Positions 7,951 through 19,650 of a DNA stretch of 64,000 bases are shown piece by piece; the stretch's first letter is position 1, and each line of letters starts with the position of its first letter. The stretch lies in NCBI RefSeq assembly GCF_900105965.1, contig NZ_FNTV01000001.1:3410001-3474000 (forward strand), written 5' to 3'. The notes beneath the pieces were generated by a model. That model had not been told where the DNA came from, ran no database searches, and was given only the letters and a program-made list of their open reading frames with translations. Position numbers and translations under genes: made by a program. Source of the DNA: Arthrobacter alpinus. GTDB taxonomy: Bacteria; Actinomycetota; Actinomycetes; Actinomycetales; Micrococcaceae.

Positions 7951-8820
7951 CTAGAGAATGAGGAATTCCGGGAAGGTCGAGACCTTGTAGACGGCCAGGG
8001 CCGCCAGGATCACCACAACGGCGACGATGCCGCCCCACTGAATCAGGTTGCGGTTCTTTGCAGGTGCGTAGGCAATAGCTGCCGTGCACAGGGCACCGGC
8101 GATCAGACCACCTAGATGGGCCTGCCAAGCAATGTTGGGGATGATGAATCCGATAGCTGCGTTGATGGCCAGCAGCACCAAGATTTGCCGCAGATCTCCG
8201 CCGCGCTTCTTCTGCACCACAAAGAGGGCACCGAACAGGCCAAACACCGCGCCGGAGGCACCCACCACGGGAATGTCTATGGAGTCCATGTTGGACAGCA
8301 GCAGGACGCCCACGGAGCCTGCCAGGGCGCTGACAAGATAAACAGCCAGGAAACGAACCCGACCGAAAGCAGGTTCCAAGGCGTTGCCCAAGATCCAGAG
8401 TGCGTACATGTTGAAGGCGATGTGCATGAAGCTCGGCGAATGCAAGAACGCGGAGGTCAGCATGCGCCACGGCTCCGATTCCGTGAGGAATGGGGCATAG
8501 GCAAAGTTCAGGAAAATAAAGTCACTGGGGAGTGCCAGTTCCAAAGCGTACGCAGCAACACAGATGACCATCATGATGATAGTGATCAAAGGCCGGCCGG
8601 CACGTGCTGCTCCGCCAAAGATGGTCCGCCTGCCGGGCGCTGACTTGCTGGCTTGCTGGACACAATCCACGCACTGAATTCCCACGGCTGCGCTGCGTTG
8701 GCATTCCGGACAGGTTGGCCGGCCACACCGCTGGCAGCTCACATAGGAGACGCGGTCAGGATGACGCGGGCAGACGGGGGCGCCAAGTGATGGCCCCGTG
8801 GCCGGGTATGCAGAACTCAT
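7951..8820 (-). CDS. Rhomboid-family intramembrane serine protease with N-terminal zinc-finger
   Basis: The 289-residue protein begins with a cysteine/histidine cluster (Cys17, His20, Cys29, Cys32, Cys37, Cys40, Cys50, Cys53) resembling a B-box-like zinc-binding motif. At least six membrane spans follow. The catalytic dyad is intact: Ser189 in GASGAVFG and His235 in AHLGGLIAG. The HIAFNMYALW motif (His133, Asn137) of the second span is also present. Rhomboids cleave transmembrane substrates within the bilayer. The zinc-finger/rhomboid fusion is common in actinobacteria; its substrates are unknown. It is probably a single-gene unit downstream of ppiA. Confidence 0.9.
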   Translation of the reverse strand: MSSAYPATGPSLGAPVCPRHPDRVSYVSCQRCGRPTCPECQRSAAVGIQCVDCVQQASKSAPGRRTIFGGAARAGRPLITIIMMVICVAAYALELALPSDFIFLNFAYAPFLTESEPWRMLTSAFLHSPSFMHIAFNMYALWILGNALEPAFGRVRFLAVYLVSALAGSVGVLLLSNMDSIDIPVVGASGAVFGLFGALFVVQKKRGGDLRQILVLLAINAAIGFIIPNIAWQAHLGGLIAGALCTAAIAYAPAKNRNLIQWGGIVAVVVILAALAVYKVSTFPEFLIL

Positions 8821-8873
8821 GGAGTTGGGTCCTCAGTAAGAAAGATCAGCAGAAGAAAACAAGTATGGCTTCA

Positions 8874-8901
8874 GCCGCCGGGTCCACAAGAACCCGGCGG
8901 C
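8874..8901. terminator. GC-rich hairpin between the cyclophilin and rhomboid genes
   Basis: A 10-base perfect stem (GCCGCCGGGT / ACCCGGCGGC) with an 8-base loop, extended by GGCT/AGCC flanks. It has no T-run on either strand. It may attenuate or terminate transcription from the cyclophilin gene. Confidence 0.45.
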
Positions 8902-8928
8902 CAAAGCCATGGACACTAAGAACAGGTG

Positions 8929-9471
8929 TTAGAGCTGTTCGACGGTAATGGAGTTGATGACAACGTCTTCGCGCGGCTTGTCGCCGGCGCCGGTAGCAAC
9001 ACCTTCGATGGCGTCGACAATTGCGCGGGAAGCCTCATCGGTGACGTCACCGAAGATGGTGTGCTTGCCCTGGAGCCAGCTGGTGTTCACGGTGGTGATG
9101 AAGAACTGTGAACCGTTGGTTCCACGGCCACCCTGGATGCCGGCGTTGGCCATGGCGAACTTGTAGGGGTCGTTGAAGTTCAGGTCGGGGTTGATCTCGT
9201 CGTCGAACTGGAAGCCGGGGCCGCCAACGCCACGGCCCAAGGGATCGCCACCCTGGATCATGAAGTCCTTGATGATGCGGTGGAAAATGGTGCCGTTGTA
9301 CAACGGTGCGGTGGTCTTTTCACCGGTGGCCGGGTGGGTCCACTCGGTGGTGCCCGTTGCCAGGCCTACAAAGTTGGCCACAGTCTTGGGAGCGTGGTTT
9401 CCAAAGAGGTTCACCACGATGTCGCCGAGGCTAGTGCTGATAGTTGCTTTTGCGGTTGGGATAGCAGTCAT
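8929..9471 (-). CDS. ppiA: Cyclophilin-type peptidyl-prolyl cis-trans isomerase
   Basis: A 180-residue cytoplasmic cyclophilin that catalyses proline isomerisation. Active-site features are present: FHRIIKDFMIQGGD (Arg65, Gln73), the GSQFFIT strand (120–126) and LQGKHTIFG (His137). The frame extends 42 codons upstream, but the ATG at 9471 gives MTAIPTAKATISTSLGDIVV, the usual N-terminus of actinobacterial PpiA, which in this lineage lies near the gyrase genes. No signal peptide is present. It diverges from the low-complexity membrane protein. Confidence 0.92.
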   Translation of the reverse strand: MTAIPTAKATISTSLGDIVVNLFGNHAPKTVANFVGLATGTTEWTHPATGEKTTAPLYNGTIFHRIIKDFMIQGGDPLGRGVGGPGFQFDDEINPDLNFNDPYKFAMANAGIQGGRGTNGSQFFITTVNTSWLQGKHTIFGDVTDEASRAIVDAIEGVATGAGDKPREDVVINSITVEQL

Positions 9472-9581
9472 GGCGATATTCTGCCATGCCAAGGTGGGAA
9501 ATTGCCTCCCTTGTTCACCATTCCGCGCCCGGCGAACTGGCAAAAGATAGAAACAGTCCGATTGTAGACGTAGGCTGAAAC

Positions 9582-10589
9582 ATGAAACTGCCGACATCTG
9601 GAGGAAATGTGAAGAAGGTTGACCGCTTTACCCAAGGTTTGGAAGAATCGCTCAATTCAGGCGTGCAAAGCGCCACTGATTGGGCAACTCCCCATGTGGA
9701 AAATGCCAAGGACTGGACCACACCCCGAGTGGAAGCCGCCCTCGGATGGGCTGTTCCGCGCATAGAAAAGGGCATCGAGCACGCTTCACCTATTGTTCAG
9801 GACGGCCTACGCAGGGCTGCTCAGTACACGGCCGACGGCGTTGCTGCCGTTACGCCGAGACTCCAGGAAGGCCTCGAGAAGTTGGCGCCGCGCATTTCAG
9901 ACGCCGTGGATGAAGCCGCCCCACACATTCAGGGTGCCTTGGACAAGGCTAGCCCGGCCCTGACATCGGCCAAGGACCGTGTGGTTCACGATTTTATCCC
10001 GCTCGTTTCGGACAGGATTGGCGACGCCGCGCACGCTGTCGAAAATGCCTTGGAGAAATCTAAGGCATCCCACCAGGCGGAGATTGCCGCAGCAAAGTTC
10101 ACGGGCAGCAAGAAGGCAATTGCCAAAGCTGAGAAGGCTGCTTCCGAAACCGCCAAGAAGGTGGCTGCAGAACTTCACAAGGCGGCCAAGAAGGAAAAGA
10201 AGTCCGGCAAGGGCTGGATTGTGGTTGGCGTTGTAGTTGCCGCTGCGGCGGCCGGTGTGGCCGCTTGGAAGGCTTCCAAACCGGTTGCTGATCCTTGGAA
10301 GACCCCAGCTCCGGTCGCCCCTGCGCCGGCTCCTGTGGTTGTGCCTGCTCCCGTCCCCGCGGACGACGGCGCCAACACGAGTGCCTCCGACGTCGCAGAG
10401 GCCGTGGAGACCAAAGTGGATGACGCCACCGAGTCGGTCAGTGAGACAGTCACGGATGCCGTGACCACTGTCAAGGAATCCGCAGCGGAAGTGGCCGATG
10501 ATGTCAAGGAAGCCGCAAAACACGCCAAGGATGCCCTCGTTGACGCCCCAAAGGAATCTACGCCGAAGCCCTCCGCTCCTAAGAAGTAG
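9582..10589 (+). CDS. Low-complexity single-pass membrane protein
   Basis: The 335-residue product has three parts. Residues 10–150 are amphipathic helices with recurring W-x-x-P-x-(V/I)-E and A-x-P-x-(I/V/L) units (ATPHVENA, TTPRVEAA, AVPRIEKG, VTPRLQEG, LAPRISDA). A lysine/alanine-rich stretch follows (about 160–205), then one membrane span (WIVVGVVVAAAAAGVAAW, about 207–227). The tail is Pro/Ala-rich and then acidic, with helical heptads (VETKVDDATESVSETVTDAV). Similar proteins of unknown function sit near gyrA in Arthrobacter-like genomes. I know no function. The start is uncertain: ATG 9582 lacks a clear ribosome-binding site, while a GTG at 9609 has GGAGGAA only two bases upstream. Confidence 0.75.
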   Translation: MKLPTSGGNVKKVDRFTQGLEESLNSGVQSATDWATPHVENAKDWTTPRVEAALGWAVPRIEKGIEHASPIVQDGLRRAAQYTADGVAAVTPRLQEGLEKLAPRISDAVDEAAPHIQGALDKASPALTSAKDRVVHDFIPLVSDRIGDAAHAVENALEKSKASHQAEIAAAKFTGSKKAIAKAEKAASETAKKVAAELHKAAKKEKKSGKGWIVVGVVVAAAAAGVAAWKASKPVADPWKTPAPVAPAPAPVVVPAPVPADDGANTSASDVAEAVETKVDDATESVSETVTDAVTTVKESAAEVADDVKEAAKHAKDALVDAPKESTPKPSAPKK

Positions 10590-10619
10590 GAGCCGAGCAC
10601 CAAAAAAATAGGCAGCTTC

Positions 10620-10656
10620 AATGATGGCCGGGATCGTTATGATCCCGGCCATCATT
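10620..10656. terminator. Bidirectional intrinsic terminator
   Basis: A perfect 16-base stem (10620–10635 with 10641–10656), loop GTTAT, followed by GTTTTC. It lies between two convergent genes, the low-complexity membrane protein (plus) and the EamA transporter (minus). Confidence 0.88.
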
Positions 10657-10686
10657 GTTTTCAGCTATCTACCTCGATGAACGTGG

Positions 10687-11565
10687 CTACTCGCCTCTGG
10701 ACTTCTTAATGCTGCTGCGGCCTTGTTGAAGAATCACGATCGCAAGGCCGGCCAGGATGAGGCCCAACCCGGCATAGGTTCCAGCAGGGAGTTCTTGTTT
10801 CAAGAAGAATCCTGCCAAGAGAGCAGCGCCAGGGATCTCCACCAGGATCATCATTGAAACCACCAAGGGTGAGATGGTGGCCAATAGGTGATTGAAGATC
10901 GTGTGGCCGAAAATTTGGGCGGCCACGGTCACCCCGATGATTCCCCACCATGCCTCAGGCGGGATGTTGACGAAGGGCTGTTGGAAGGCCAAGCACAGCA
11001 CCAGCAAGACGATTGAGCAGAATCCATAACAGAGGCTTGTGTAAACGCCCGTAGACAGCGTTTTACGGGCTTTGGAGCCCGCCAGGGTGTAAACGGCTGC
11101 CAGAGCACCGCCAACAACTGCCAGGAGATCACCCAGGAGCGCCTCCTTTGAAATTCCCATGTCGAAGCCCGTGATGACCACCACGCCTGTCAGCGCAGCT
11201 CCCAGACCAAGCAGCACGGGCTTGGCAGGCCTGGAGCCGCGCAACCATTGGAACAATGCGATCCATGCCGCCTGCAGGCAAACGAGGGCCGTTGCGGCTG
11301 CCACACTGGTCAATTTCACCGAGGTGACGAAGCAGGCGAAATGAAACGCCAGGGCAATTGCTGCAATGACGGTGTACTTCAATTCCTGTTTGGTCAGGGA
11401 GCCAAAGCGGCTAGGAGCCTTGATCAGAGTTGGGGTGCCCAGAACCACCGCGCCAAAAACATTGCGCCAAAGGGCAATGGTGAGCGCTGGTGCTGCGGTA
11501 GCAGCCATGATTGGCCCTGAAGCCGAGACGCCTAAAATACCCACGAGGGCCAAGAAGAATATCAC
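10687..11565 (-). CDS. EamA/DMT-superfamily transporter
   Basis: A 292-residue polytopic membrane protein with about ten predicted spans arranged as two EamA halves (roughly 1–130 and 145–280). Typical EamA landmarks are visible: FFLALVGILGVSASGPIMA at the start, RNVFGAVVLGT, and in the second half PLVVSMMILVEIPGAALLAG. The family exports metabolites or amino acids; the substrate is not predictable. It is a single gene upstream of nothing on the minus strand and converges on the membrane protein at the shared terminator. Confidence 0.85.
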   Translation of the reverse strand: MIFFLALVGILGVSASGPIMAATAAPALTIALWRNVFGAVVLGTPTLIKAPSRFGSLTKQELKYTVIAAIALAFHFACFVTSVKLTSVAAATALVCLQAAWIALFQWLRGSRPAKPVLLGLGAALTGVVVITGFDMGISKEALLGDLLAVVGGALAAVYTLAGSKARKTLSTGVYTSLCYGFCSIVLLVLCLAFQQPFVNIPPEAWWGIIGVTVAAQIFGHTIFNHLLATISPLVVSMMILVEIPGAALLAGFFLKQELPAGTYAGLGLILAGLAIVILQQGRSSIKKSRGE

Positions 11566-11626
11566 TGCACAACCCGGAGATTATTTATCAGTCCAGCAGT
11601 TGCTCGGACTATTTATGAAAAACAAA

Positions 11627-11656
11627 AACAACCCTAGTCCGAAGACTAGGGTTGTT
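11627..11656 (-). terminator. Terminator of the tRNA-Ala transcript
   Basis: A 13-base perfect stem (AACAACCCTAGTC / GACTAGGGTTGTT) with a four-base loop lies six bases past the tRNA-Ala 3' end. On the minus strand it is followed by a T-rich run (TTTTGTTTTTC). Confidence 0.88.
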
Positions 11657-11661
11657 CTTTA

Positions 11662-11737
11662 TGGTGGAGGCACGGGGACTCGAACCCCGAACCCCCTGCT
11701 TGCAAAGCAGGTGCGCTACCAATTGCGCCATGCCCCC
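11662..11737 (-). tRNA. tRNA-Ala (anticodon TGC), CCA encoded
   Basis: The minus strand folds as a full cloverleaf. The 7-bp acceptor stem is GGGGGCA with TGCCTCC (one G–U pair), the anticodon loop is CTTTGCAAG giving TGC, and the T-arm contains GGTTCGAGTCC. Discriminator A is at 11665 and an encoded CCA at 11664–11662. It lies downstream of tRNA-Ile and DUF3566, the standard actinobacterial order after gyrA. Confidence 0.95.
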
Positions 11738-11931
11738 ATAAAGCTCATTCAGTATATATGAAACTAATCAAAAGATTCAAATTACAGAATCTGTTGCCTT
11801 GCTCCATGTTGTCTTCACAACTTTGGATTCCCGCCATTTCTTATTTAGGAAAACTGCAGCACCCAAAGTCACGATCAAGATCAAGAACTTCTTCACTACA
11901 CACTTCCTTCCACAAGAACCAACAGGTTCCG

Positions 11932-12005
11932 TGGGCGTACCTGGACTTGAACCAGGGACCTCTTCGTTATCAGCGAAGCGCTCTAACCGCCTGAGCTATA
12001 CGCCC
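11932..12005 (-). tRNA. tRNA-Ile (anticodon GAT)
   Basis: The minus strand gives acceptor GGGCGTA with TACGCCC, D-arm AGCTCAGGCGGTTAGAGC, anticodon loop CTGATAA giving GAT, and T-arm GGTTCAAGTCC. The three bases after the discriminator are not CCA, so the 3' end must be added by the nucleotidyltransferase encoded at 44.3 kb. Confidence 0.95.
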
Positions 12006-12136
12006 TCAGTGACCCTCACCGGGCCGAGACAAAACTTTACCTCACAGAATCCCAAAGTCCAAAATCGGCGGGTCCCGGAGAACTCCAGGCCCGCCGATTC
12101 AAGGATTTTTTGGTGTAATTCCGTGATTTTTGCTGC

Positions 12137-12679
12137 TTAGTCGTCGGTCAACGTCACACCAATGCCGCCCACCAAGGTGGCAGAGATGTTGTACAACCAA
12201 GCAGAAAGCACCGAAAGTGTTGTCAACAACACAACGTTGACCACGGCAACAATGGTTGAGAACGACGCGACCTGACCCAATGAGGCGATGCTCAACAGAT
12301 CGAAGGGCGTGCCGCCCTCCTTGCCCTGAATGTCATTGATGAAGGAGTTGACCTTGTCGAACAGACCGATGGTATCCAAGACCGACCACAGGACGATCGC
12401 TGCAACAACCGTGACAATACCCAGTGCTACGGACAGCAGGAAGGCCATCTTCAACACGGACCAGGGATCAACCTTGCTCACCAGAAGGCGGGCGCGGCGC
12501 GCCTTTGCCTTCGGGGCCGGTTTGACCAGCGCAGGCGGCGTTTTAGGCGCCGGCTTCTTAACCACAGGCTTCCCGGCGGGCGCCGATGCCGGTCGCTGCG
12601 CAGGACGCTGTCCGGGGCGGGCCGGAGCACCTACCCGTGGTGCGGAACCGGGCCGCGGGATGGGGTTATTGGTGCTCAA
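12137..12679 (-). CDS. DUF3566 membrane protein downstream of gyrA
   Basis: A 180-residue protein. Residues 1–70 are a Pro/Ala/Lys/Arg-rich disordered segment ([12 protein letters not shown] and similar). The DUF3566 domain follows with two membrane spans, at about 92–115 and 150–172 ([22 protein letters not shown]). Its ATG overlaps the gyrA stop as ATGA, so it is translationally coupled to gyrA. The same placement is conserved in mycobacteria and other actinobacteria. The molecular function is unknown; the location suggests co-expression with gyrase. Confidence 0.88.
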   Translation of the reverse strand: MSTNNPIPRPGSAPRVGAPARPGQRPAQRPASAPAGKPVVKKPAPKTPPALVKPAPKAKARRARLLVSKVDPWSVLKMAFLLSVALGIVTVVAAIVLWSVLDTIGLFDKVNSFINDIQGKEGGTPFDLLSIASLGQVASFSTIVAVVNVVLLTTLSVLSAWLYNISATLVGGIGVTLTDD

Positions 12680-15321
12680 TCGGTACCTCCAGATATTCCG
12701 TCATTTCCATTCAACGGTACTTCATCAACCTGTTTGTTTCCTTCGAGTTCAACCGATTCGGTTGATTCGACGTTTTCGGATTCAGCTACATCTTCATCCT
12801 CTTCAAGGCCTCGCTCGGTATTTCGCGCAATGCCAATGATGCGATCGTTCTTGTCAGGCTTTGCGAAAATGACGCCCATCGTGTCACGGCCCTTGGCTGG
12901 AACCTCTGACACATCCGAACGGACAACCTTGCCGCCGCTCATGACCACAAGCACCTCGTCGTCCTCTTGGACAATCAAAGCCCCGATCAAATCACCGCGG
13001 TCTTCCACAAGCTTGGCTACCTTGATACCCAAGCCGCCTCGTCCCTGCAAACGGTACTCCTCAACGGCCGTCCGCTTGGCGTAGCCACCCTCGGTCACAA
13101 TAAACACGAAGGAATCATCCGTGACAACGGCCGCTGCGAGCAGCTCGTCAAAGTCGCGGAACTTCATGCCGGTGACGCCGGAGGTGGCGCGGCCCATGGG
13201 GCGAAGTGCGTCATTGGTGGCCGTGAACCTGATTGATTGCCCCTTGCGGGAGACCAGCAGTAGATCATCCGTATCGGAGACCAGTTGGGCGGACACAAGT
13301 TCGTCGCCGTCGCGCAGGTTGATGGCAATAACACCGGCCGAGCGGTTCGTGTCGTAGTCCTCGAGGGAGGTCTTCTTGACCAGACCGTTTTTGGTAGCCA
13401 GGACCAGGTAGGGGGACTGCTGGTAGTCCTTGAGCTCCATGACCTGGGCGATCTTCTCGTCCGGCTGGAACGCCAGCAGGTTGGCTACATGCTGGCCCTT
13501 TGCGTCGCGGCCGGCTTCGGCTAGTTCGTAGGCCTTGGCCCGGTAAACGCGGCCCAAGTTCGTGAAGAACAACAACCAATGGTGGGTGGTGGTCACGAAG
13601 AAGTGCTCGACGACGTCATCCCCGCGCAGCTGCGCGCCCTTGACGCCCTTGCCACCGCGGTGCTGCGTGCGGTAGTTGTCGCTGCGGGTGCGCTTGACGT
13701 AGCCGCCGCGGGTGATGGTGACAACCATCTCCTCTTCGGGGATCAGGTCTTCCATGCTCATGTTGGGGTCATAGCCCATCATGATTTCCGTGCGACGGTC
13801 ATCGCCGTAGCGGGCAGTGATCTCGGCCAATTCTTCGCTGACAATGCCGCGCTGGACTTCCGGGTCAGCCAAGATTCGGTTGAACTCGGTGATCATGACT
13901 TCCAGCGTGTTGTGGCGGTCGGTGATCTTCTGGTGTTCCAGGGCAGCCAGGCGACGCAACTGCATGTCCAGGATCGCCTTGGCCTGAATCTCATCGATGT
14001 CCAGCAACTGAATCAAGCCGTCGCGGGCCTCTTCAGTTGTTGAGGAACGCCGGATCAGGGCAATGACCTCATCGAGTGCGTTAAGTGCCTTCAAGAGTCC
14101 GCGCAGAATATGCGCTTCTTCTTCCGCCTTGCGGAGGCGGAAACGCGTGCGACGAACTATGACATCCATCTGATGGGTGACCCAGTGACGGATGAACGCA
14201 TCCAGCGGCAGGGTGCGCGGAACGCCGTCGACAATGGCCAACATGTTGGCGCTGAAGTTTTCCTGCAACTGAGTGTGCTTGTAGAGGTTGTTCAATACAA
14301 CCTTGGCTACGGCGTCACGCTTGAGGACAACCACCAATCGCTGTCCGGTGCGTCCGGAAGTCTCGTCGCGGAGGTCGGCGATACCAGAAATCTTGCCGTC
14401 CTTGACCAGGTCGGCAATCTTGACGGCCAGGTTGTCGGGGTTGGCTTGGAATGGCAGCTCGGTGACGACGAGGCAGGTTCGGCCCTGAATCTCCTCGACA
14501 TTGACAACAGCTCGCATCGTAATCGAGCCGCGGCCCGTCCGGTAGGCATCTTCAATGCCCTTACGGCCAAGAATCTGGGCTCCGGTCGGGAAATCTGGTC
14601 CCTTGATCCGTTCGATGAGTGCTTCGAGAAGCTCCTCACGACCCACAGTGGGGTTCGCGAGGTACCACTGGACACCTTCGGCGACCTCACGCAGGTTGTG
14701 CGGCGGAATGTTCGTGGCCATACCGACAGCAATACCGGAGGATCCGTTGACCAAGAGGTTCGGGAACCTTGCGGGCAGAATCTTCGGCTCTTGGTTTTTA
14801 CCATCGTAGTTGTCCTGGAAATCGACAGTTTCTTCGTCGATGTCGCGGACCATTTCCATGGCGAGGGGTGCCATCTTGGTCTCGGTGTAACGGGGTGCTG
14901 CTGCGCCGTCGTTGCCGGGTGAGCCAAAGTTGCCCTGGCCCAGCGCCAGCGGGTAGCGCATGGTCCAGTCCTGGATCAAACGCACCAGGGCATCGTAAAT
15001 GGAGCTGTCGCCGTGAGGGTGGTACTGGCCCATGACCTCGCCAACAACGCGTGCGCACTTGTTGAAGGCGCGTTCCGGGCGGTAGCCGCCGTCAAACATG
15101 GCGTAGAGCACCCGTCGATGCACGGGCTTTAGCCCGTCGCGGACGTCCGGGAGCGCTCGGCCCACAATGACGGCCATGGCGTAGTCCAGATAGGAGCGTT
15201 TCATCTCCTCCTGGAGATCAATTTGCTCAACCTTGTCATGGAGCAGATTGCCTTCGAGGATTTCATCCCCGGTGCCGTCCACAGTTGGTTCCTCGGGGTT
15301 CTGAGGTGTTTCGTCGCTCAT
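12676..15321 (-). CDS. gyrA: DNA gyrase subunit A
   Basis: The 881-residue subunit breaks and rejoins DNA. The catalytic tyrosine is Tyr145 in APRYTETKM. The quinolone-resistance region reads [15 protein letters not shown], with Ser106 and Asp110 at the positions of E. coli Ser83 and Asp87, i.e. the quinolone-sensitive residues. The GyrA box QHRGGKG needed for DNA wrapping is present in the C-terminal pinwheel. The tail after about residue 845 is acidic ([13 protein letters not shown]). It lies downstream of gyrB with a 69-base gap, transcribed away from oriC. Confidence 0.98.
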   Translation of the reverse strand: MSDETPQNPEEPTVDGTGDEILEGNLLHDKVEQIDLQEEMKRSYLDYAMAVIVGRALPDVRDGLKPVHRRVLYAMFDGGYRPERAFNKCARVVGEVMGQYHPHGDSSIYDALVRLIQDWTMRYPLALGQGNFGSPGNDGAAAPRYTETKMAPLAMEMVRDIDEETVDFQDNYDGKNQEPKILPARFPNLLVNGSSGIAVGMATNIPPHNLREVAEGVQWYLANPTVGREELLEALIERIKGPDFPTGAQILGRKGIEDAYRTGRGSITMRAVVNVEEIQGRTCLVVTELPFQANPDNLAVKIADLVKDGKISGIADLRDETSGRTGQRLVVVLKRDAVAKVVLNNLYKHTQLQENFSANMLAIVDGVPRTLPLDAFIRHWVTHQMDVIVRRTRFRLRKAEEEAHILRGLLKALNALDEVIALIRRSSTTEEARDGLIQLLDIDEIQAKAILDMQLRRLAALEHQKITDRHNTLEVMITEFNRILADPEVQRGIVSEELAEITARYGDDRRTEIMMGYDPNMSMEDLIPEEEMVVTITRGGYVKRTRSDNYRTQHRGGKGVKGAQLRGDDVVEHFFVTTTHHWLLFFTNLGRVYRAKAYELAEAGRDAKGQHVANLLAFQPDEKIAQVMELKDYQQSPYLVLATKNGLVKKTSLEDYDTNRSAGVIAINLRDGDELVSAQLVSDTDDLLLVSRKGQSIRFTATNDALRPMGRATSGVTGMKFRDFDELLAAAVVTDDSFVFIVTEGGYAKRTAVEEYRLQGRGGLGIKVAKLVEDRGDLIGALIVQEDDEVLVVMSGGKVVRSDVSEVPAKGRDTMGVIFAKPDKNDRIIGIARNTERGLEEDEDVAESENVESTESVELEGNKQVDEVPLNGNDGISGGTD

Positions 15322-15390
15322 AATCTTGTATATTCCATTCCCAATATATGTCTGGTTCGAATCATTTCTAGATGGCCATATTGGCTAGAC

Positions 15391-17813
<2,423 letters not shown>

Positions 17814-18404
17814 TTATCCATAAGTGTCCCGAGGGCCCCGGCCCTTGACGTTGCGAAACCCTTTGCGCCAACTCGGTGCTGCCGGACCAAGAACAAGAAT
17901 CTTTGTGACAACTCCCCGGCCCAAATCCTCATCGAACTTTGCCAACAGCGATGATGAAAGCAGCCGTAATTGTGTTGCCCAACTGGTTGAATCACACCTG
18001 ACATGAAGCGTGGTGGCTTCAAAACTCTCAGGCTGGCAGTGTGCAGCGATATCCGGACCAACGAGAGTGTCCCATTGCGCCATCACGGAGCCAACGGCAA
18101 GCGGGGAACTCCAACCACGATCGGAAACGAGTCGGCTGACAACATTCCCCAGGCCTTGGGGGTCTCGGCCGCCGCCATACTTGACGTCGAGAAATGGTTT
18201 GCGCTTGGCCTTGGGTACGGATTTTTCGCCAAGTCGGTTTCTGGGAATTCGCAGTTCACCGCGACTCTTGGCGATTCGCCGCATGCGGTTCAGCGCTGCC
18301 TGCGCTGCGTCGATCTCAGTGCTGTGGTCCGTCTCGGCAGCCACTTTACGCCGCTTTTGACTTGTTGGGTCATCAGGTAAGGAGCCAAAAGGCTGCTCAC
18401 TCAT
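17814..18404 (-). CDS. DUF721 protein, DciA-like predicted replicative helicase loader
   Basis: A 196-residue protein. The N-terminal half is basic and disordered; the C-terminal half (about 90–185) is the DUF721 domain, with GNVVSRLVSDRGW, VMAQWDTLVGPDIAAHCQPE and LHVRCDSTSWATQLRLLSS. DUF721 is the DciA family, which in bacteria lacking DnaC/DnaI helps load the DnaB helicase. The frame opens further at a TTG, but ATG 18404 overlaps the recF stop as ATGAGTGA, the usual coupled junction. It lies in the dnaA–dnaN–gnd–recF run, consistent with a replication role; that role here is inferred from the family. Confidence 0.85.
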   Translation of the reverse strand: MSEQPFGSLPDDPTSQKRRKVAAETDHSTEIDAAQAALNRMRRIAKSRGELRIPRNRLGEKSVPKAKRKPFLDVKYGGGRDPQGLGNVVSRLVSDRGWSSPLAVGSVMAQWDTLVGPDIAAHCQPESFEATTLHVRCDSTSWATQLRLLSSSLLAKFDEDLGRGVVTKILVLGPAAPSWRKGFRNVKGRGPRDTYG

Positions 18405-19629
18405 CGGGGACAACCCCGCCAGGGATTACCTGAATAGTTGACCCTGATAGTTCTTCGGGAATATCAGCCCCCACGGCGGCCGTCACCAAAACTTGTTCCG
18501 CGGATGCAACCATGGCGGCAAGTTTACGCCGGCGTTGAGCATCCAATTCGGCAAAGACGTCGTCAAGAATCAGGATGGGCTGATTCCCTTCCACATGCTT
18601 GTCCTCATCGAGCACATGGAAAGACGCCAGACGAAGGGCCAAGGCAATTGACCACGATTCACCGTGCGAGGCATAGCCGCGGGCGGGTGCAACGCCTAGA
18701 AGCAGCTCGACTTCATCACGGTGCGGTCCCACCAGGGACATTCCGCGTTCCAGTTCCCTGGTTCTGGAGTTGGTCAGTTCAAGTCTGTATTTTTCCGCCA
18801 GTTGATCAACGCTCAGCAATGAGAGGTCTTCTGTTTCCACCCCCACCAGAGGTTCGCCGAGAGTGTCAGGTGATGCGCCGTCGTACGTCCCTAGCCGGCC
18901 AGCACCGGTTGGCAGGTCAATGCTGCTGCGGTAAATAGCCCGCAAATCCTTGGATCCATCCGTCAACTGGGCGTATGCCTGTCCCATGTGGGGGCGCAGC
19001 CGGTTGAGTAAATCCAACCGTGCAGACAAAAGGTTCGCCGCGGCCACGGCCAGGTGCTGATCCCAAACATCGAGCGTTGAAAGGTGCGATTCGGAGACTC
19101 CCGCGCGGGAAAAGTGCTGTGATCGTGCGGATTTCAGCAGGGCATTGCGCTGCTTGAGGACACGGTCATAGTCACTGCGGGTACCGGCGTGCATGGGAGA
19201 CAAGACAACCAGCAAGTCATCCAAAAAACGACGCCGATTGCCAGGGTCACCCTTGACTAGGGCCAAGTCTTCAGGGGCAAAAAGTACTGTCCGGCACAGC
19301 CCAAGAATCTCACGTGAACGTACCGGATTGGCTCGGTTTATCCGGGCCCTGTTAGCTCCCGTGGCATTAATTTCCAGCTCGACCATGACTTTTTGTTCTG
19401 CCCGGACCAATTGGGCACGGATCAGCGCCCGTTCGGTACCGAAGCGCAAAAGTGGCCCATCCTGGCTGACCCGGTGGGATGAAAGCGTTGCGAGGTACCC
19501 AATCGATTCCACCAGATTGGTTTTACCCAAACCGTTTGAACCCACAAGAACCGTGACGCCGGGTGTGAGCGTTAGATCCACCTGGGCATAACTACGGAAG
19601 TCGGTCAGGGAAAGATGTTCAAGATACAT
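18397..19629 (-). CDS. recF: DNA replication/repair protein RecF
   Basis: The 410-residue SMC-like ATPase acts with RecO and RecR at gapped DNA. It starts MYLEHLSLTDFRSYAQVDL, has Walker A GSNGLGKTN (about residues 34–42), the signature region (SHGESWSIALALRLASF) and Walker B ILILDDVFAELD. Length is normal for actinobacteria. It is separated from gnd by 21 bases and overlaps the DUF721 gene by 8 bases. Confidence 0.97.
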   Translation of the reverse strand: MYLEHLSLTDFRSYAQVDLTLTPGVTVLVGSNGLGKTNLVESIGYLATLSSHRVSQDGPLLRFGTERALIRAQLVRAEQKVMVELEINATGANRARINRANPVRSREILGLCRTVLFAPEDLALVKGDPGNRRRFLDDLLVVLSPMHAGTRSDYDRVLKQRNALLKSARSQHFSRAGVSESHLSTLDVWDQHLAVAAANLLSARLDLLNRLRPHMGQAYAQLTDGSKDLRAIYRSSIDLPTGAGRLGTYDGASPDTLGEPLVGVETEDLSLLSVDQLAEKYRLELTNSRTRELERGMSLVGPHRDEVELLLGVAPARGYASHGESWSIALALRLASFHVLDEDKHVEGNQPILILDDVFAELDAQRRRKLAAMVASAEQVLVTAAVGADIPEELSGSTIQVIPGGVVPDE

Positions 19630-19650
19630 GGAGCCGAATTTTATCCACTG

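Noticed and set aside
9897..10655. A 252-codon frame antisense to the low-complexity membrane protein
   Set aside because: It runs through the bidirectional terminator and consists of Gly/Arg/Leu-rich shadow sequence. The plus-strand protein has a coherent helix–span–tail layout.
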